Below are positions 1 through 13,159 of a stretch of 64,000 nt of DNA, piece by piece. Source of the DNA: Portunus trituberculatus (taxonomy: Eukaryota; Arthropoda; Malacostraca; Decapoda; Portunidae); contig NC_059272.1 in NCBI RefSeq assembly GCF_017591435.1, positions 8,958,050 through 9,022,049 on the forward strand. The letters are read 5' to 3'. Position 1 is the stretch's first letter. Each line of letters starts with the position of its first letter. The translations under genes and the position numbers were made by a program. The notes beneath the pieces were generated by a model. It did not search any database. It had not been told where the DNA came from and was given only the letters and a program-made list of their open reading frames with translations.

Positions 1-808
1 TACTCCAGGAAGACTTGGACAGAATATGGAAATGGAGCTGTACATGGCAAATGGAGTTCAACACGACAAAATGCAAGAAAATAGAGTTTGGCAAGAGTGA
101 AAGAAGAATCAGGAGTATGTACAAGATAGGAAATGAAGACATAAAACCAGTCATGAAGAAAAAGACCTTGGGGTGACAATTACCAATGACCTATCGCCAG
201 AGAGACATATAAACAAAATAATTGGAGAAGTATTGAACTTATTGAGGAACATAAGAGTGGCGTTCGTATATTTAGATGAAGAAATGATGAAGAAAATAAT
301 TACTGCAATGATAAGACCGAGGCTTGAATATGCAACAATACAGTGGGCTCGAACTTAAAGAAACACATAAGGAAACTAGAGAAAGTACAGAGGGCTGCAA
401 CAAAAATGGTGCCTGACTTAAGAGATTTGACTTATGAAGACAGACTGAAAAGAATGCAACTTCCGACCCTGGAAAACAGAAGAGAAAGGGGAGACCTGAT
501 AGCAATATACAGAGTGATGATTGGCATGGAAAAAATGGATAGGGAAGATCTGTGTATGTGGAATGAAAGAATGTCGAGAGGGCATGGGAAAAAACTAAAA
601 ATGGCCACTTATAGGAGAGATGTGAAAAAATATAGCTTCCCTCATAGAAGGGTGGAAGCATGGAATAGTTTAGACGTGGAAGTGGTCAACGCAAGGAATA
701 TTCATGATTTTAAGAAAAAGCTGGACATTAATAGATATGGAGACGGGACAACACGAGCATAGCTCTTTTCCCGTATGTTACAATTAGGTAAAAAATTAGG
801 TAAATACA
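1..808 (+). mobile_element. LINE (non-LTR retrotransposon) 3' portion, copy A
   Basis: The 3' third of a non-LTR retrotransposon, cut by the window start just after the reverse transcriptase active site. The conceptual protein carries the post-RT region common in arthropod LINEs: KKHIRKLEKVQRAATKMVP, then RRERGDLIAIYRV, VKKYSFPHRRVEAWNSL and a C-terminus ending RYGDGTTRA at about 762. The 3' UTR is only about 45 bp and ends in two copies of an AATTAGGTAAA-type unit running into (AC)n. Two frameshifts interrupt it, near 165 (GG to G) and near 348 (CC to C); both are shared with the minus-strand copy at 21471-25345, which is nearly identical over this length. The element is inactive as read. 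Confidence 0.9.
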
Positions 809-820
809 CACACACACACA

Positions 821-1108
821 CCCGGTAGCTCAGTGGTTAGAGCGCTGGCTTCACAAGCCAGAGGACCAGGGTTCGATTCCCCGGCCGGGTGGAGATATTT
901 GGGTGTGTCTCCTTTCACGTGTAGCCCCTGTTCACCTAGCAGTGAGTAGGTACGGGATGTAAATCGAGGAGTTGTGACCTTGTTGTCCCGGTGTGTGGTG
1001 TGTGCCTGGTCTCAGGCCTATCCGAAGATCGGAAATAATGAGCTCTGAGCTCGTTCCGTAGGGTAACGTCTGGCTGTCTCGTCAGAGACTGCAGCAGATC
1101 AAACAGTG

Positions 1109-1110
<2 letters not shown>
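821..1110 (+). mobile_element. tRNA-headed SINE, subfamily A, full length
   Basis: The head (821-893) folds as a tRNA: acceptor CCCGG pairs with CCGGG, the A box is TAGCTCAGTGG, the B box is GGTTCGATTCC, and the anticodon loop TTCACAA reads CAC (Val-like). A roughly 215-bp body follows with the core CCCCTGTTCACCTAGCAG and GGTACGGGATGTAA, ending GATCAAACAGTGAA and then (AC)n. Further copies at 54359-54652 (minus) and 52186-52375 (minus, headless) show it is a dispersed SINE rather than a tRNA gene. It sits between two AC tracts, immediately after the 3' end of the LINE at 1-808. Pol III transcription from the A and B boxes is expected for the family. Confidence 0.88.
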
Positions 1111-1139
<29 letters not shown>

Positions 1140-1235
1140 GCATAACTTTAAGGAAAACTTAGATAAATGGATATATGGAGACAGGACACAATGAATCCTG
1201 CTTGAACCCTGTACAATACAACTAGGTAAATACAC
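1111..1235 (+). mobile_element. (AC)n followed by a LINE 3'-end fragment
   Basis: After the SINE tail (AC to about 1138), 1140-1235 matches the extreme 3' end of the LINE family: TTTAAGGAAAACTTAGA, then ATATGGAGACAGGACAC, then CAACTAGGTAAATACACAC. The copy is about 95 bp and is truncated at its 5' side exactly at the AC tract. It has no coding capacity. Confidence 0.8.
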
Positions 1236-2653
1236 ACTCACATGGTTCACAATTATCTCATGGTCCTCTATAACAGTCATTTTGTCTGCCACCAACAGCA
1301 TCTTCAGCTTCATAACTAACATGAAGACACAGCCTTCCCATTAAAACCCATGATAGAATTACAAAGGCCACAATAAGGTCTACAAAGTAAGCAAAAGCTA
1401 AGGAAAACACTGCCACATGCTTGATAAATCACCTGTGTAAACAATGATCTTGGAGTTGGCATTGCTGTGACACATGTGCCCGTTTCATGTCTTGAAATGC
1501 TCAGACAATTCCTCAAATAGCTCAGATGATGTAAGAGCTATCAATGTATTCTAGCTGAGCTGCTTAAAAATATTCAATCAAAGGTCAAAGGGTAAAAGAT
1601 GCTTACTAGTGCACTCAGGATAGAATGCCAGAAAAAAAGAGTCCTGAAAATGTCTAACTTATCTGATATCTGGCATAGTTGGGCCTGACATAAATGAGGT
1701 TTACTGTACAACAGTGCATCTTATTAGGATGATAGTAAGCATTACTTCCCTTACTAAATCAACCAGAAGGATATCTTTTCTCTTACTAAATAGCATCTTG
1801 GATAAAATTAGAACTTCTGCCATTGCTTGATCTTGTCTTTTATACAATTTATCATCTGCAAATGAGGATACTAAGCAATGTCATAAGGCTTGCATCTTTA
1901 CAGTATAACTGATACTTGTTTAGCGCTGCAACACAATGTCCTACAATTTCCATATTCATTAAGCAATATAGATTATATGAGGCCTGTTCTGTATGACTTC
2001 CCAGGGATGACTAAATGATATTCCTAATTTATTCTTGTTCTGACATTCCTTATTATATTTTCAAATCCCACCTTATCTGGAATACTCATAGACACTCTCT
2101 TAGTCACTTCTCTTTCTGCTGCTCCTTCCATGAAGCCAAATTGTATAGAATTATGGACTTCACCTTCCACAACCATTACTCACTGCATTTGTTCTCTTAT
2201 ACTTGCTTCAACAAAATACTTTCAAACAATACAACAGAGGAAAGGATATGTACATCCATTGTTTTTCAAAATAACAGGAATCTAAAATAGTCATTATTTA
2301 CTGTTTTCCAGCTTCAAGCTCATACAAAGCATAGTTGAAAGAGCTTCACTATCTATGTATACACTCACAACTATTAATAAAATTTGTGCACATTTTTCAG
2401 ATCTACGTAACTAGAGAATCTGTAAATGTTCAGATTCATAAATGTCTGGTTTATATTTTGTAGGTAATCTTAAAGTGTATGTGCCTATTATGTTTTTCAT
2501 TATAGTATGGCACCTGTTATTTGAGAAAACACAGGTCGCATGAGAAAATTTACCAGTAAAAGGTGAAGTGAATGGCAAGTCATGCCATTTTCTTCTTACT
2601 GTTTAACTGGTGCACAGATTTATTTCCTTAGCCACAGGTCTCACTGCAGGAAG

Positions 2654-2688
<35 letters not shown>

Positions 2689-3399
2689 TTAGATACTTTG
2701 TATGCAATGATGTGAAAATGTCAGATATTGGACACCCCAACATAAACCTCTACTGAATCATGTTAATTAATAATTCTGAATACATAAAGAAAAACTGTGG
2801 TTTAAGAAGAATGCTGCATGATGGTCTAGTGTTTATTAAGTAAACAAACATACTATCAAAGTGACTATTGCAATTCATACTTCACATTACAATTTTCTAT
2901 ATCATCTGGGCAGTGTTGAATTGAACATGACTGGTCCACATGGAGTTACATATGATTTGTTACAGGTTGCATGCGACTGCAACTCTGAATAAATACGTCT
3001 TCATTTGTCCAAAGCGATTCAGAGGATGATGGACGTGCAAACCATTTAGCAGGGAAACATTTCTTGTACTTTAAAATGCATGTCTAGGACAGAATGCTAT
3101 ATAAAATGTATTTGTTCATACACAGATACTCCTTAAAAGACTGGCACTACAAATAACATTTTTTGGCCAACCAATTCCACATTCTCAACAAATATCTTAC
3201 ATGACCTTTGTACATGTAGTGGCAGGTTGTTTTTCCGTGTTATAGAGCTAGAAAGTGACTATCTTCCCTACACTTCTACCAGTGTCACTAACACTCAAAC
3301 ACACATCAGTCAAATACCTAACAATAAAATTGAATCCATTACAAAACTAAAATTGTATTACCATGTTACTGTCTCTCCATGGTAAGCAACATAAACAAC
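1236..3399. other. No gene seen; A/T-rich non-coding sequence
   Basis: Only short, unremarkable ORFs on either strand. The one notable feature is a poly(A) run at 2654-2683. If the BTB gene continues to further alternative terminal exons, this stretch would be intron or intergenic sequence at its 3' side. Confidence 0.6.
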
Positions 3400-3715
3400 A
3401 TGAAACATTGATGACTGTCAAGGTGAACAATAAACATACCATTAACATTATTTTTGGAGAAAATGTTAGACTTCAATTTATAAAAATGACTACAATCTAC
3501 AATAAAACACTTATCACTGGTAGCTGCAGGCAATCTCCACACAAGCCTCCACAAAAGCCTCCTGAAGGTCTCTTGAAGCAGACAAGATGGACAAACAAAC
3601 TGGCCTTTTGCCAAAGAAAAGCTAATGTTGGCTGTTGAGGTGACTCCCCAATGAATGGTGAGTAGCAATAAGGACAGGCAAATGGTCTCTTACCAGTGAA
3701 TGCTAATGCTCCAAC
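3400..3715 (-). pseudogene. Degenerate C2H2 zinc-finger exon remnant
   Basis: Read on the minus strand, about 3690-3655 encodes FTGKRPFACPYC, a clear finger linker plus the first cysteine pair. Shortly downstream, about 3610-3570, comes KGQFVCPSC, a second linker and cysteine pair, with a SHLNSQH-like histidine end between them in another frame. Frames are broken and no complete C-x2-C-x12-H-x3-H finger survives. Its place 3' of two intact finger exons of the BTB gene suggests a decayed alternative terminal exon. It could instead be a chance match; the FACPYC context argues against that. Confidence 0.5.
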
Positions 3716-4163
3716 AGCATTTTATTGTTTATTTTCTCTAAGTTTTTGGCAGTAACTGAGGAACAACACAAACACTGGAGCACCGTGACCAAGCTACCAG
3801 CCCTGAACACCCCTTTCCTTCCCCTGCACCAGCATTTGACCAATGCAGGGGATAGAAGTCTTATATACGATTAAGAAACATACATACAACACAGCAACTG
3901 CACTCATACACACTACATAATTTATCAAACATAAAAAATCTTACTTTATCTCTGATCTAATTTGTACAGGCTTTTTTCCTTTGTCACCTTTACATCTCTT
4001 GCACAATGAAAACAGTGCATAAAACCTACTAAATACATTTAGCACAGAAACGTTGAGCATAATACTGTTGCACCACCAATACTCTAGTCTTATCTTAACA
4101 TTCTACAACACTAAAAAAACTTGTCCTACACAAATAGTATCGAGATCAAATTGAGGAATAAAG

Positions 4164-4169
4164 TTTATT
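4164..4169 (-). other. Candidate polyadenylation signal AATAAA
   Basis: The minus strand reads AATAAA about 55 bp beyond the stop codon of the five-finger exon (4226), a plausible position for the 3' end of that isoform. Confidence 0.45.
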
Positions 4170-4225
4170 CATTTCATCAAAACTTCTTAGATTCATTAGG
4201 TTCTTTGGGGCACAATGGACAAACA

Positions 4226-4816
4226 CTAGAGGTAAATGCTTCCACAAATAGCAGCCAACCCAAGTTCTTGACAATGCCTATAGGTGGGTGAATACAGTCT
4301 TCCTGAAGAACTATTGGTGTGTCTCCATGTGAGTAGTGAGGGCTTTTGGTGTTTGAAGGTTTGGGGACAGTGGGAACACTGTAACACTCGTTCTTGGGCA
4401 TGAGTGCGGATGTGAGCCTGGAAAACATTGCTGTCTGAGAACTGCACATTGCAGAACTTGCACAGCAGAGACTTATCTTCAGCATGTGTACACAAGTGGA
4501 GGATGAGAGCATCTTTCCTAGATGTGGAAAAGGGGCAGAGGGTGCATCTGTGCAGAGATGATCTGTCCCGGGAATGAATCATGAGGTGTTTGCGGAGGGC
4601 ATTGGTCTGAACAAACCGCGATGGGCAATGGGGACATCCATAAGGTCTTTCTCCCGTGTGCGTGCGGATGTGTATCTTTAGATGATCTTTTCTGTAGGTG
4701 GAGTATGAGCAGTAGGTGCAGTGGTGTAACTTGGCGCCTGTGTTGAGTCTAGCTCCTCTGCGACCTGTGGATCCTTCTACAGCTTCTCCAACATGTCTCG
4801 CTCTGCTTTCTTTTGC
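4226..4816 (-). CDS. Alternative zinc-finger terminal exon of the BTB-ZF gene (five fingers, the last frameshifted)
   Basis: A strong acceptor (TCTTCTACAG) precedes GCA AAA GAA at 4816, entering in phase 0. After about 35 residues of linker come C2H2 fingers with C-x2-C-x12-H-x3-H spacing: CTYCSYS...HIRTH, CPHCPSRF...HLMIH, CTLCPFS...HLCTH and CKFCNVQF...HIRTH. Linkers include HTGERPYG. The fifth starts CSHCPQTFKH but loses its histidines. Shifting frame by one base near 4342 restores KALTTHMETHQ and a stop at 4311-4313, exactly where a final finger should end. As read, the frame runs on to 4226 with about 28 unrelated residues. The product would be a DNA-binding C-terminus joined to the BTB trunk. 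Either a real one-base deletion or a sequence error is possible. Confidence 0.85.
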   Translation of the reverse strand, partial: AKESRARHVGEAVEGSTGRRGARLNTGAKLHHCTYCSYSTYRKDHLKIHIRTHTGERPYGCPHCPSRFVQTNALRKHLMIHSRDRSSLHRCTLCPFSTSRKDALILHLCTHAEDKSLLCKFCNVQFSDSNVFQAHIRTHAQERVLQCSHCPQTFKHQKPSLLTWRHTNSSSGRLYSPTYRHCQELGLAAICGSIYL

Positions 4817-7147
<2,331 letters not shown>

Positions 7148-7471
7148 CTATAGAGCCAAGGACTCCTTATGTGTTGCCAAGTGGCTCTTCAAATGGCTAT
7201 TCCGGGCAAAGTTTTGGGGACACGCAGGGCAGGCATAAGGTTTTTCTCCGGTGTGGGTTCGAATGTGATTATTGAGGGTACCCTTCTGAACAAACCGTGA
7301 TGAGCAATAGGGACAGCCGAAAGGTTTTTCCCCTGTGTGCGTACGAATGTGCATGGTCATGTGGTCTTTCCTGGGAGTGCAGTATGAGCAGAAGGAACAG
7401 TGGTGCAGCTTGGGGCCAGAAGCGAGCCTGGGCCTGACTCCTGCGCCTTCCCCAACACTGTCCTTCCCCGC
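7148..7471 (-). CDS. Alternative zinc-finger terminal exon of the BTB-ZF gene (three fingers)
   Basis: The acceptor CTCCCACAG precedes GCG GGG AAG at 7471 (phase 0), followed by 107 codons and a stop. A 30-residue linker ending GPKLHHC leads into three C2H2 fingers: CSFCSYCTPRKDHMTMHIRTH without its last residue spacing altered, CPYCSSRF...HIRTH and CPACPQNF...HLATH, joined by HTGEKPFG and HTGEKPYA linkers. The protein ends nine residues after the last histidine. The first finger closely resembles the first finger of the exon at 4226-4816 (shared KLHHC and RKDH), so the two exons are probably duplicates used as alternative C-termini. Upstream readthrough to 7675 is intron. Nuclear sequence-specific DNA binding is expected for the family. 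Confidence 0.88.
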   Translation of the reverse strand, partial: AGKDSVGEGAGVRPRLASGPKLHHCSFCSYCTPRKDHMTMHIRTHTGEKPFGCPYCSSRFVQKGTLNNHIRTHTGEKPYACPACPQNFARNSHLKSHLATHKESLAL

Positions 7472-8609
<1,138 letters not shown>

Positions 8610-8935
8610 CCAATGCACAACAAGAACCCTGGACTACTCACCAGTGCAAGCAACTCTAGAGCTACTACAAGAATGGACCAAGAACAGAATGACCATCAAC
8701 CACAGCAAGACTGCATTGATACATGTTTGTATCTCCCAGCTCTTCGTGCAGCTCCATCCTCTCCAGTCCATCATCACTTAGTGTCACAGTGGACAACCAG
8801 CTACCTAGAAATAGTATGTTTCCACCACAGTCAGAACAGCTGTTTGCAGGCTATGCAGACTCAAGTTCCTGGAGAAGTCGGCCGATGAGTTGAGTGGGAT
8901 GTACCTCACCTTCATTTTCCCCAAACTCATATATA
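8610..8935 (+). mobile_element. LINE fragment (second, unrelated LINE family), 5' part
   Basis: Across shifting frames it encodes an RT C-terminal region: LELLQEWTKNRMTINHSKT, then VTVDNQL, then a stretch ending in a PKLIY-like motif at about 8933. This is the thumb and post-RT region of a LINE different from the family at 1-808. It is interrupted at 8934-8935 (TA) by a 504-bp DNA transposon and resumes at 9440. It is heavily decayed. Confidence 0.75.
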
Positions 8936-9439
8936 CAGTAAGTCCTCCTTATACGGTGTTTGGTATTTACTACCCTCGATTTGATTTACGGTAAGAAAAA
9001 TTCACAGATACGGTATCTGCTCGTGTTTTGTTTACACCGTAGTGTAGCGCCACCACGCCGCATGGCCACCACAACAATCAGTCTCTTCCCACGTTTCCCA
9101 CTGAACACAAGTGAAATCCTTATGGTGTGTTTTTTGTGGATATTATGAGTAAGGGCTTAAATCCCTACTGTCTCTTAGGTTCAGGAGGGACATCATCTGA
9201 TAGAATACATGACGACTGAAAGGTAAATAAATACATTTTCTGTTTATTTCTTTTGCGCAGTACTTTACATTTTTTTTATATGAATATTTTCATGTATTTT
9301 CATGTCTGTAGGTGTGACTTTCGACGTGCTGGAACACATCCCTTATTATTACATGTTATAATGGGTTCGGTATATGGTCATTTTGATTTCCGGTAAGGTT
9401 TTCAGGAACGCTTATGTACCGCATAACGAGGACTTACTA
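8936..9439. mobile_element. TA-flanked TIR element (pogo/Tigger-like, non-autonomous)
   Basis: The termini are inverted repeats: left CAGTAAGTCCTCCTTATACG, right (reverse complement) TAGTAAGTCCTCGTTATGCG, each flanked by TA (8934-8935 and 9440-9441). Removing 504 bp rejoins the LINE reading at PKLIY/SKVWSSS, which fixes the boundaries. No transposase ORF is visible. A CAG start with TA target duplication fits the pogo/Tigger branch of Tc1/mariner; the superfamily call is inference. Confidence 0.8.
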
Positions 9440-9895
9440 TACCTCCAAAGTATGGTCCTCGTCTCGCCTATCCTCAACAGCAACAGCTGAAGAGTGTGCA
9501 GAAGAGAGCATGCAAGGTCATCCTTGGCCCTCCCTACAACAACTATGCTGAAGCCCTGATCACCCAGAGTCTGCCCAAGCTGACAGCCAGATATCAAGAA
9601 GCCCTGGACGTTTAGAAAGGGCCTGTTGTGTCACTCACTCCTAAATCATCTGCTCTGCCTTAACATGCTTTGCCCAGTTCATGCCACATGATACCAATAA
9701 TAAGATAACACCTCTCAAGTTGCTGCACAAAGACCAATACCGTCTCAGTGCAGTTCTCTCTAGAGGCGCAAGCCTTTAACAAATAGTATTATTTCCTTAA
9801 GCCTAATGTTAAGCATCCCCAACCCATTGTATATTTTCACTGTATATACTGTAATTTCAAGAGACTATTTATAACAATAATAATTATTATCATTA

Positions 9896-9898
<3 letters not shown>
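9440..9898 (+). mobile_element. LINE fragment (second family), 3' part
   Basis: Continues the LINE broken at 8935. It encodes SKVWSSS, then QQQQLKSVQKRACKVILG and PKLTARYQEALD followed by a stop near 9614, then about 280 bp of 3' UTR that ends in (TTA/ATT)-rich sequence before an AC tract. Its 3' UTR does not resemble that of the LINE family at 1-808. Confidence 0.75.
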
Positions 9899-9964
<66 letters not shown>

Positions 9965-10002
9965 GCGTCATCATCTATGCAATGAAAGACAGAGCAACAA
10001 CT

Positions 10003-10053
<51 letters not shown>

Positions 10054-10069
10054 GCGTCATCATCTATGC
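9899..10069. repeat. (AC)n tracts and first copy of a duplicated 46-bp unit
   Basis: (AC)n at 9899-9961, then a unit reading GCGTCATCATCTATGCAATG...ACAACTAAACACAC at 9964-10006, then (AC)n to 10052. The same unit starts again at 10054 and is split by the hAT element at 10070. The unit plus AC tract therefore exists as a tandem pair, of which only the second copy received the transposon. Confidence 0.8.
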
Positions 10070-10567
10070 CAGGGGTATTCAATTAAAAGTCACTGAGGTC
10101 CAGTTCTTAAAATTTCCCCCAAGTAAAAGGTCCGAATGGAAGTCCAGCTTGTGTCTTATAGCCGTTCCCTATGTCGACATTTTCATATGGATTCAACAGT
10201 ATTTATTGTCTATTTTCAATGCAGGAAATGTTTAACAGAGTGCACAGCTAGCTCTTTTGCCCTAAATAAAAGTAGTCCCAGGCAAATAAATTTAAGGCCT
10301 TTATTTCAGATTAAAGAAAACAGAAATCTCAGCACCATGGTGAAAGGTGCATGCCACCCTGCATATTAGCTTGACCTTCCTACTGCAGGAAATTGAGTGT
10401 GTTCACGCTCTCACTGGCCTGTTGACACCCGCCAGCGTTGCACGGCGCCCCGCCACCCGCCACATCCTCCCTCCCCGCTGTCACCCGGCCGCAGATTGGT
10501 CACAGGTCCGGACAGAACCATCGCTCGGTCCGGATCCGGACCGGGGTCCGCCATTTGGTGATGCCTG
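10070..10567. mobile_element. hAT-superfamily non-autonomous element with perfect 8-bp TSD
   Basis: The direct repeat ATCTATGC flanks the element exactly (10062-10069 and 10568-10575). The ends are CAGGGGTATTCAATT on the left and, reverse-complemented, CAGGCATCACCAAATGG on the right: imperfect TIRs starting CAGG, typical of Charlie-type hATs. GGTCCGGATCCGGACC palindromic sequence lies near the right end, as in many Charlie-like elements. The intact duplicate of the target at 9964-10006 provides the empty site. No transposase is encoded in 498 bp. Confidence 0.9.
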
Positions 10568-10575
10568 ATCTATGC

Positions 10576-10597
10576 AATGAAAGACAGAGCAACAACT

Positions 10598-10663
<66 letters not shown>

Positions 10664-10666
10664 ACA
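10576..10666. repeat. Remainder of the duplicated unit and (AC)n
   Basis: AATGAAAGACAGAGCAAC..., identical to 9980-10006, completes the second unit after the hAT. Then (AC)n runs from 10600 to 10666 up to the tRNA head of a SINE. Confidence 0.85.
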
Positions 10667-10942
10667 CGTAGTGTAGTGGTTAGCAAGCTCAGCTCCCAAA
10701 TGAAAGGGTCCGGGTTTGAGTCTCGAGAAGCAGCGAGGCAAATGGGCAAGCCTCTTAATGTGTGGCCCCTGTTCACCTGGCAGTAAATAGGTATGGGATG
10801 TAACTCAAGGGGTTGTGGCCTCACTTTCCCAGTGTGTGGAATGAATTGTGGTCTCAGTCCTACCTGAAGATCAGTCTATGAGCTCTGAGCTTGCTCTGTA
10901 ATGGGGAAGGCTGGCTGGATGACCAGAAGGCAACTGAGGTAA

Positions 10943-10946
<4 letters not shown>
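10667..10946 (+). mobile_element. tRNA-headed SINE, subfamily B, full length
   Basis: The head begins CGTAGTGTAGTGGTTAGCA with a B box GGTTTGAGTC; the anticodon arm is degraded. The body has GCCCCTGTTCACCTGGCAG, GGTATGGGATGTAACTC and GTCTCAGTCCTACC, and ends AACTGAGGTAAATTACACAC. The tail nearly matches the LINE 3' end AACTAGGTAAATACACAC. It lies between AC tracts, and the LINE at 11017 starts straight after its tail. Confidence 0.85.

Positions 10947-11016
<70 letters not shown>
10947..11016. repeat. (AC)n microsatellite between SINE tail and LINE
   Basis: Pure AC of about 70 bp. It is both the 3' tail of the SINE and the exact 5' boundary of the truncated LINE at 11017. Confidence 0.95.
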
Positions 11017-11017
<1 letters not shown>

Positions 11018-13037
11018 GAAGTATAACTTATTTCTGGAAATATACAAAATAGGAGTCAAGGAATATGTCACGAAATATAAACCTAAAGAAGAAGGAAAGA
11101 ATGATTGGTTTAATGCAAGGTGTGCTAGGACAAAGGAGAAACGAGATGGAGCATGGAAAAGGTAGAGGAGAAATAGAAATCCAGTAAATAAGGAAAACTT
11201 CATGGCAGCGAGAAATGAATATGTTAAGGTGAGGAAGGATGAGGAAAGGAACTATGAAAAGGACATTGTCAAAAAATGTAAGGAGCAACCAAAATTGTTC
11301 TACAGATTCATAAATGGAAAAATTAGGCAAAAAGAAACAATAGAAAGGTTAAAAGGAGAGAATGGGATGGTGGAAGACCCAAAAAGTATGGCAGAACTAT
11401 TAAATAATAAATTCCAGGAGGTCTTTACTAATGAATCCAAATTTGAAAAGGCACAGGGTTATAGAGAGACCATCTATATGAAAGAGGTTAAAGTAACCAA
11501 GCTTGAAATAAAAGAGTCAATGAAGGAATTGGATGAAGGGAAGGCAATGGGACCAGATGAAGTCTCAGGCAGAATACTGAAAGAATGTAGGGAAGAACTA
11601 ACAAGTCCTATATACAACATCATAAAATGCTCAATAGAAAATGGAACAGTACCAGTAGAATGGAAAAGAGCTGAGGTGGTTCCTATATATAAGAGCAGAA
11701 GGAAGGAAGAACCTTTAAATTACAGACCGGTATCACTAACTAGTGTAATATGCAAGATGTGTGAAAGAATAATAAAGAAACAATGGATCAAGTTCCTTGA
11801 AGACAACAAATTAATATAAAATAGCCAATTTGGTTTTAGAAAGACGATCGTGTGTAACTTATTTACTGAGTTTCTACTCTAGAAAAGTTGATAAAGTACA
11901 AGAGAGAGAGGGATGGGTTGACTGTATTTATTTGGATTTAAAAAAGGCATTTGATAAAGTGCCACATGCAAGACTACTGTGGAAGTTAGAGAAGGGTGGC
12001 TTAAAAGGAAGCACATTGAAATTAATGGAAAATTATTTGAGGGGGAGAGAAATAAGGACGGCAGTTAAAGATATGAAGTCCAAGTGGAGAGCAGTAGAAA
12101 GTGGAGTGCCACATGGGTCAGTATTGGCGCCAATACTTTTCCTCATATGTATAAACGACATGCCAGAAGGAGTGAACAGCGACATAAATCTGTTTGCGGA
12201 CGATACAAAACTGTGCAGAGTTATAAAGCAAAAAGAGTATTGTGAAATACTGCAGGAAGACCTAAACAAGATCTGGGAATGGAGTAAAAAGTGAGAAATG
12301 GAATTCAATGTGGACAAAAGCCATGTCATGGAAATGGGAAAGAGTGAAAGACGACCCATGGGAATCTCTAAGATGGGAGATGGAGAAGAACTGGAGAAAG
12401 TAAAAAAGGAAAAGGACTTAAATAATCAACTGGTAAGCCATATTGATATAATTTTCAGAGAGACATATAATTTGCTAAGGAATATTGGAGTAGCATTTCA
12501 CTACATGGACAAAGAAATAATGAAGAAATTGATAAGTACTATAATAAGACCCAGATTGGAATATGCAGGAGTAGTGTGGACCCCTCATAAAAAGAAACAC
12601 ATAAGGAAGTTGGAGAGGCTACAAAAAATGGCTACAAGAATGGTTCCAGAATTTGAAGGGACGACATATGAGGAGAGACTAAAGGCTATGGATCTAACAA
12701 CCCTGGAATAGAGAAGGGAGAGAGGGGATCTGATACAAGTTTATAAATTGATCAACGGAATGGACCAAGTGGATAATGAGAAACTGATCCTGAGAGAAGA
12801 ATATGACATTCGAAGCACAAGATCGCATAGTAAAAAGATGAGAAAGGGAAGATGTCTGAGAGATGTTAAAAAATATAGTTTCCCACAAAGATGTGTTGAG
12901 ACTTGGAACAGTTTGAGTGAAGAAGTGGTGTCAGCAACGAGTGTACATAGTTTTAAAGAAAAATTGGATAAGTGTAGATATGGAGACGGGGCCACACGAG
13001 CATAAAGCCCAGGCCCTGTAAAACTACAACTAGGTAA

Positions 13038-13038
<1 letters not shown>
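11017..13038 (+). mobile_element. LINE copy B: 5'-truncated, RT and C-terminal region
   Basis: Begins within the linker after the endonuclease (KKYNLFLEIYK) directly at an AC tract. RT motifs follow in order: GKAMGPDEVSG near 11540, VPIYKS and LNYRPVSLTSV near 11690-11750, then frame shifts, YLDLKKAFDKVPH near 11930-11960, SGVPHGSVLAP near 12105, and the catalytic LFADDTKL near 12190. The post-RT region (KKHIRKLERLQKMATRMVP) ends RYGDGATRA at 13005. The 3' end is CAACTAGGTAAATACACAC. Frame breaks near 11817, 12294 and 12711 make it inactive as read. It lies in the large intron of the BTB gene, antisense to it. Confidence 0.93.
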
Positions 13039-13085
<47 letters not shown>

Positions 13086-13159
13086 TATGCACTCTGAACT
13101 TGCTCCATAATGGGAAAAGGCTGGCTGGGTGACCAGCAGACAACTGTGGTGGTGAATTA

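Noticed and set aside
821..893. Functional tRNA-Val (CAC) gene
   Set aside because: The tRNA fold is good, but it is fused to a roughly 215-bp body with dispersed copies in the window, so it is a SINE head. The same holds for heads at 10667, 37860, 52130, 54330 and 54652.
9899..10666. CRISPR-like array (spaced repeats)
   Set aside because: The repeats are AC microsatellites and one duplicated unit in eukaryotic DNA; no uniform repeat-spacer pattern and no cas genes.
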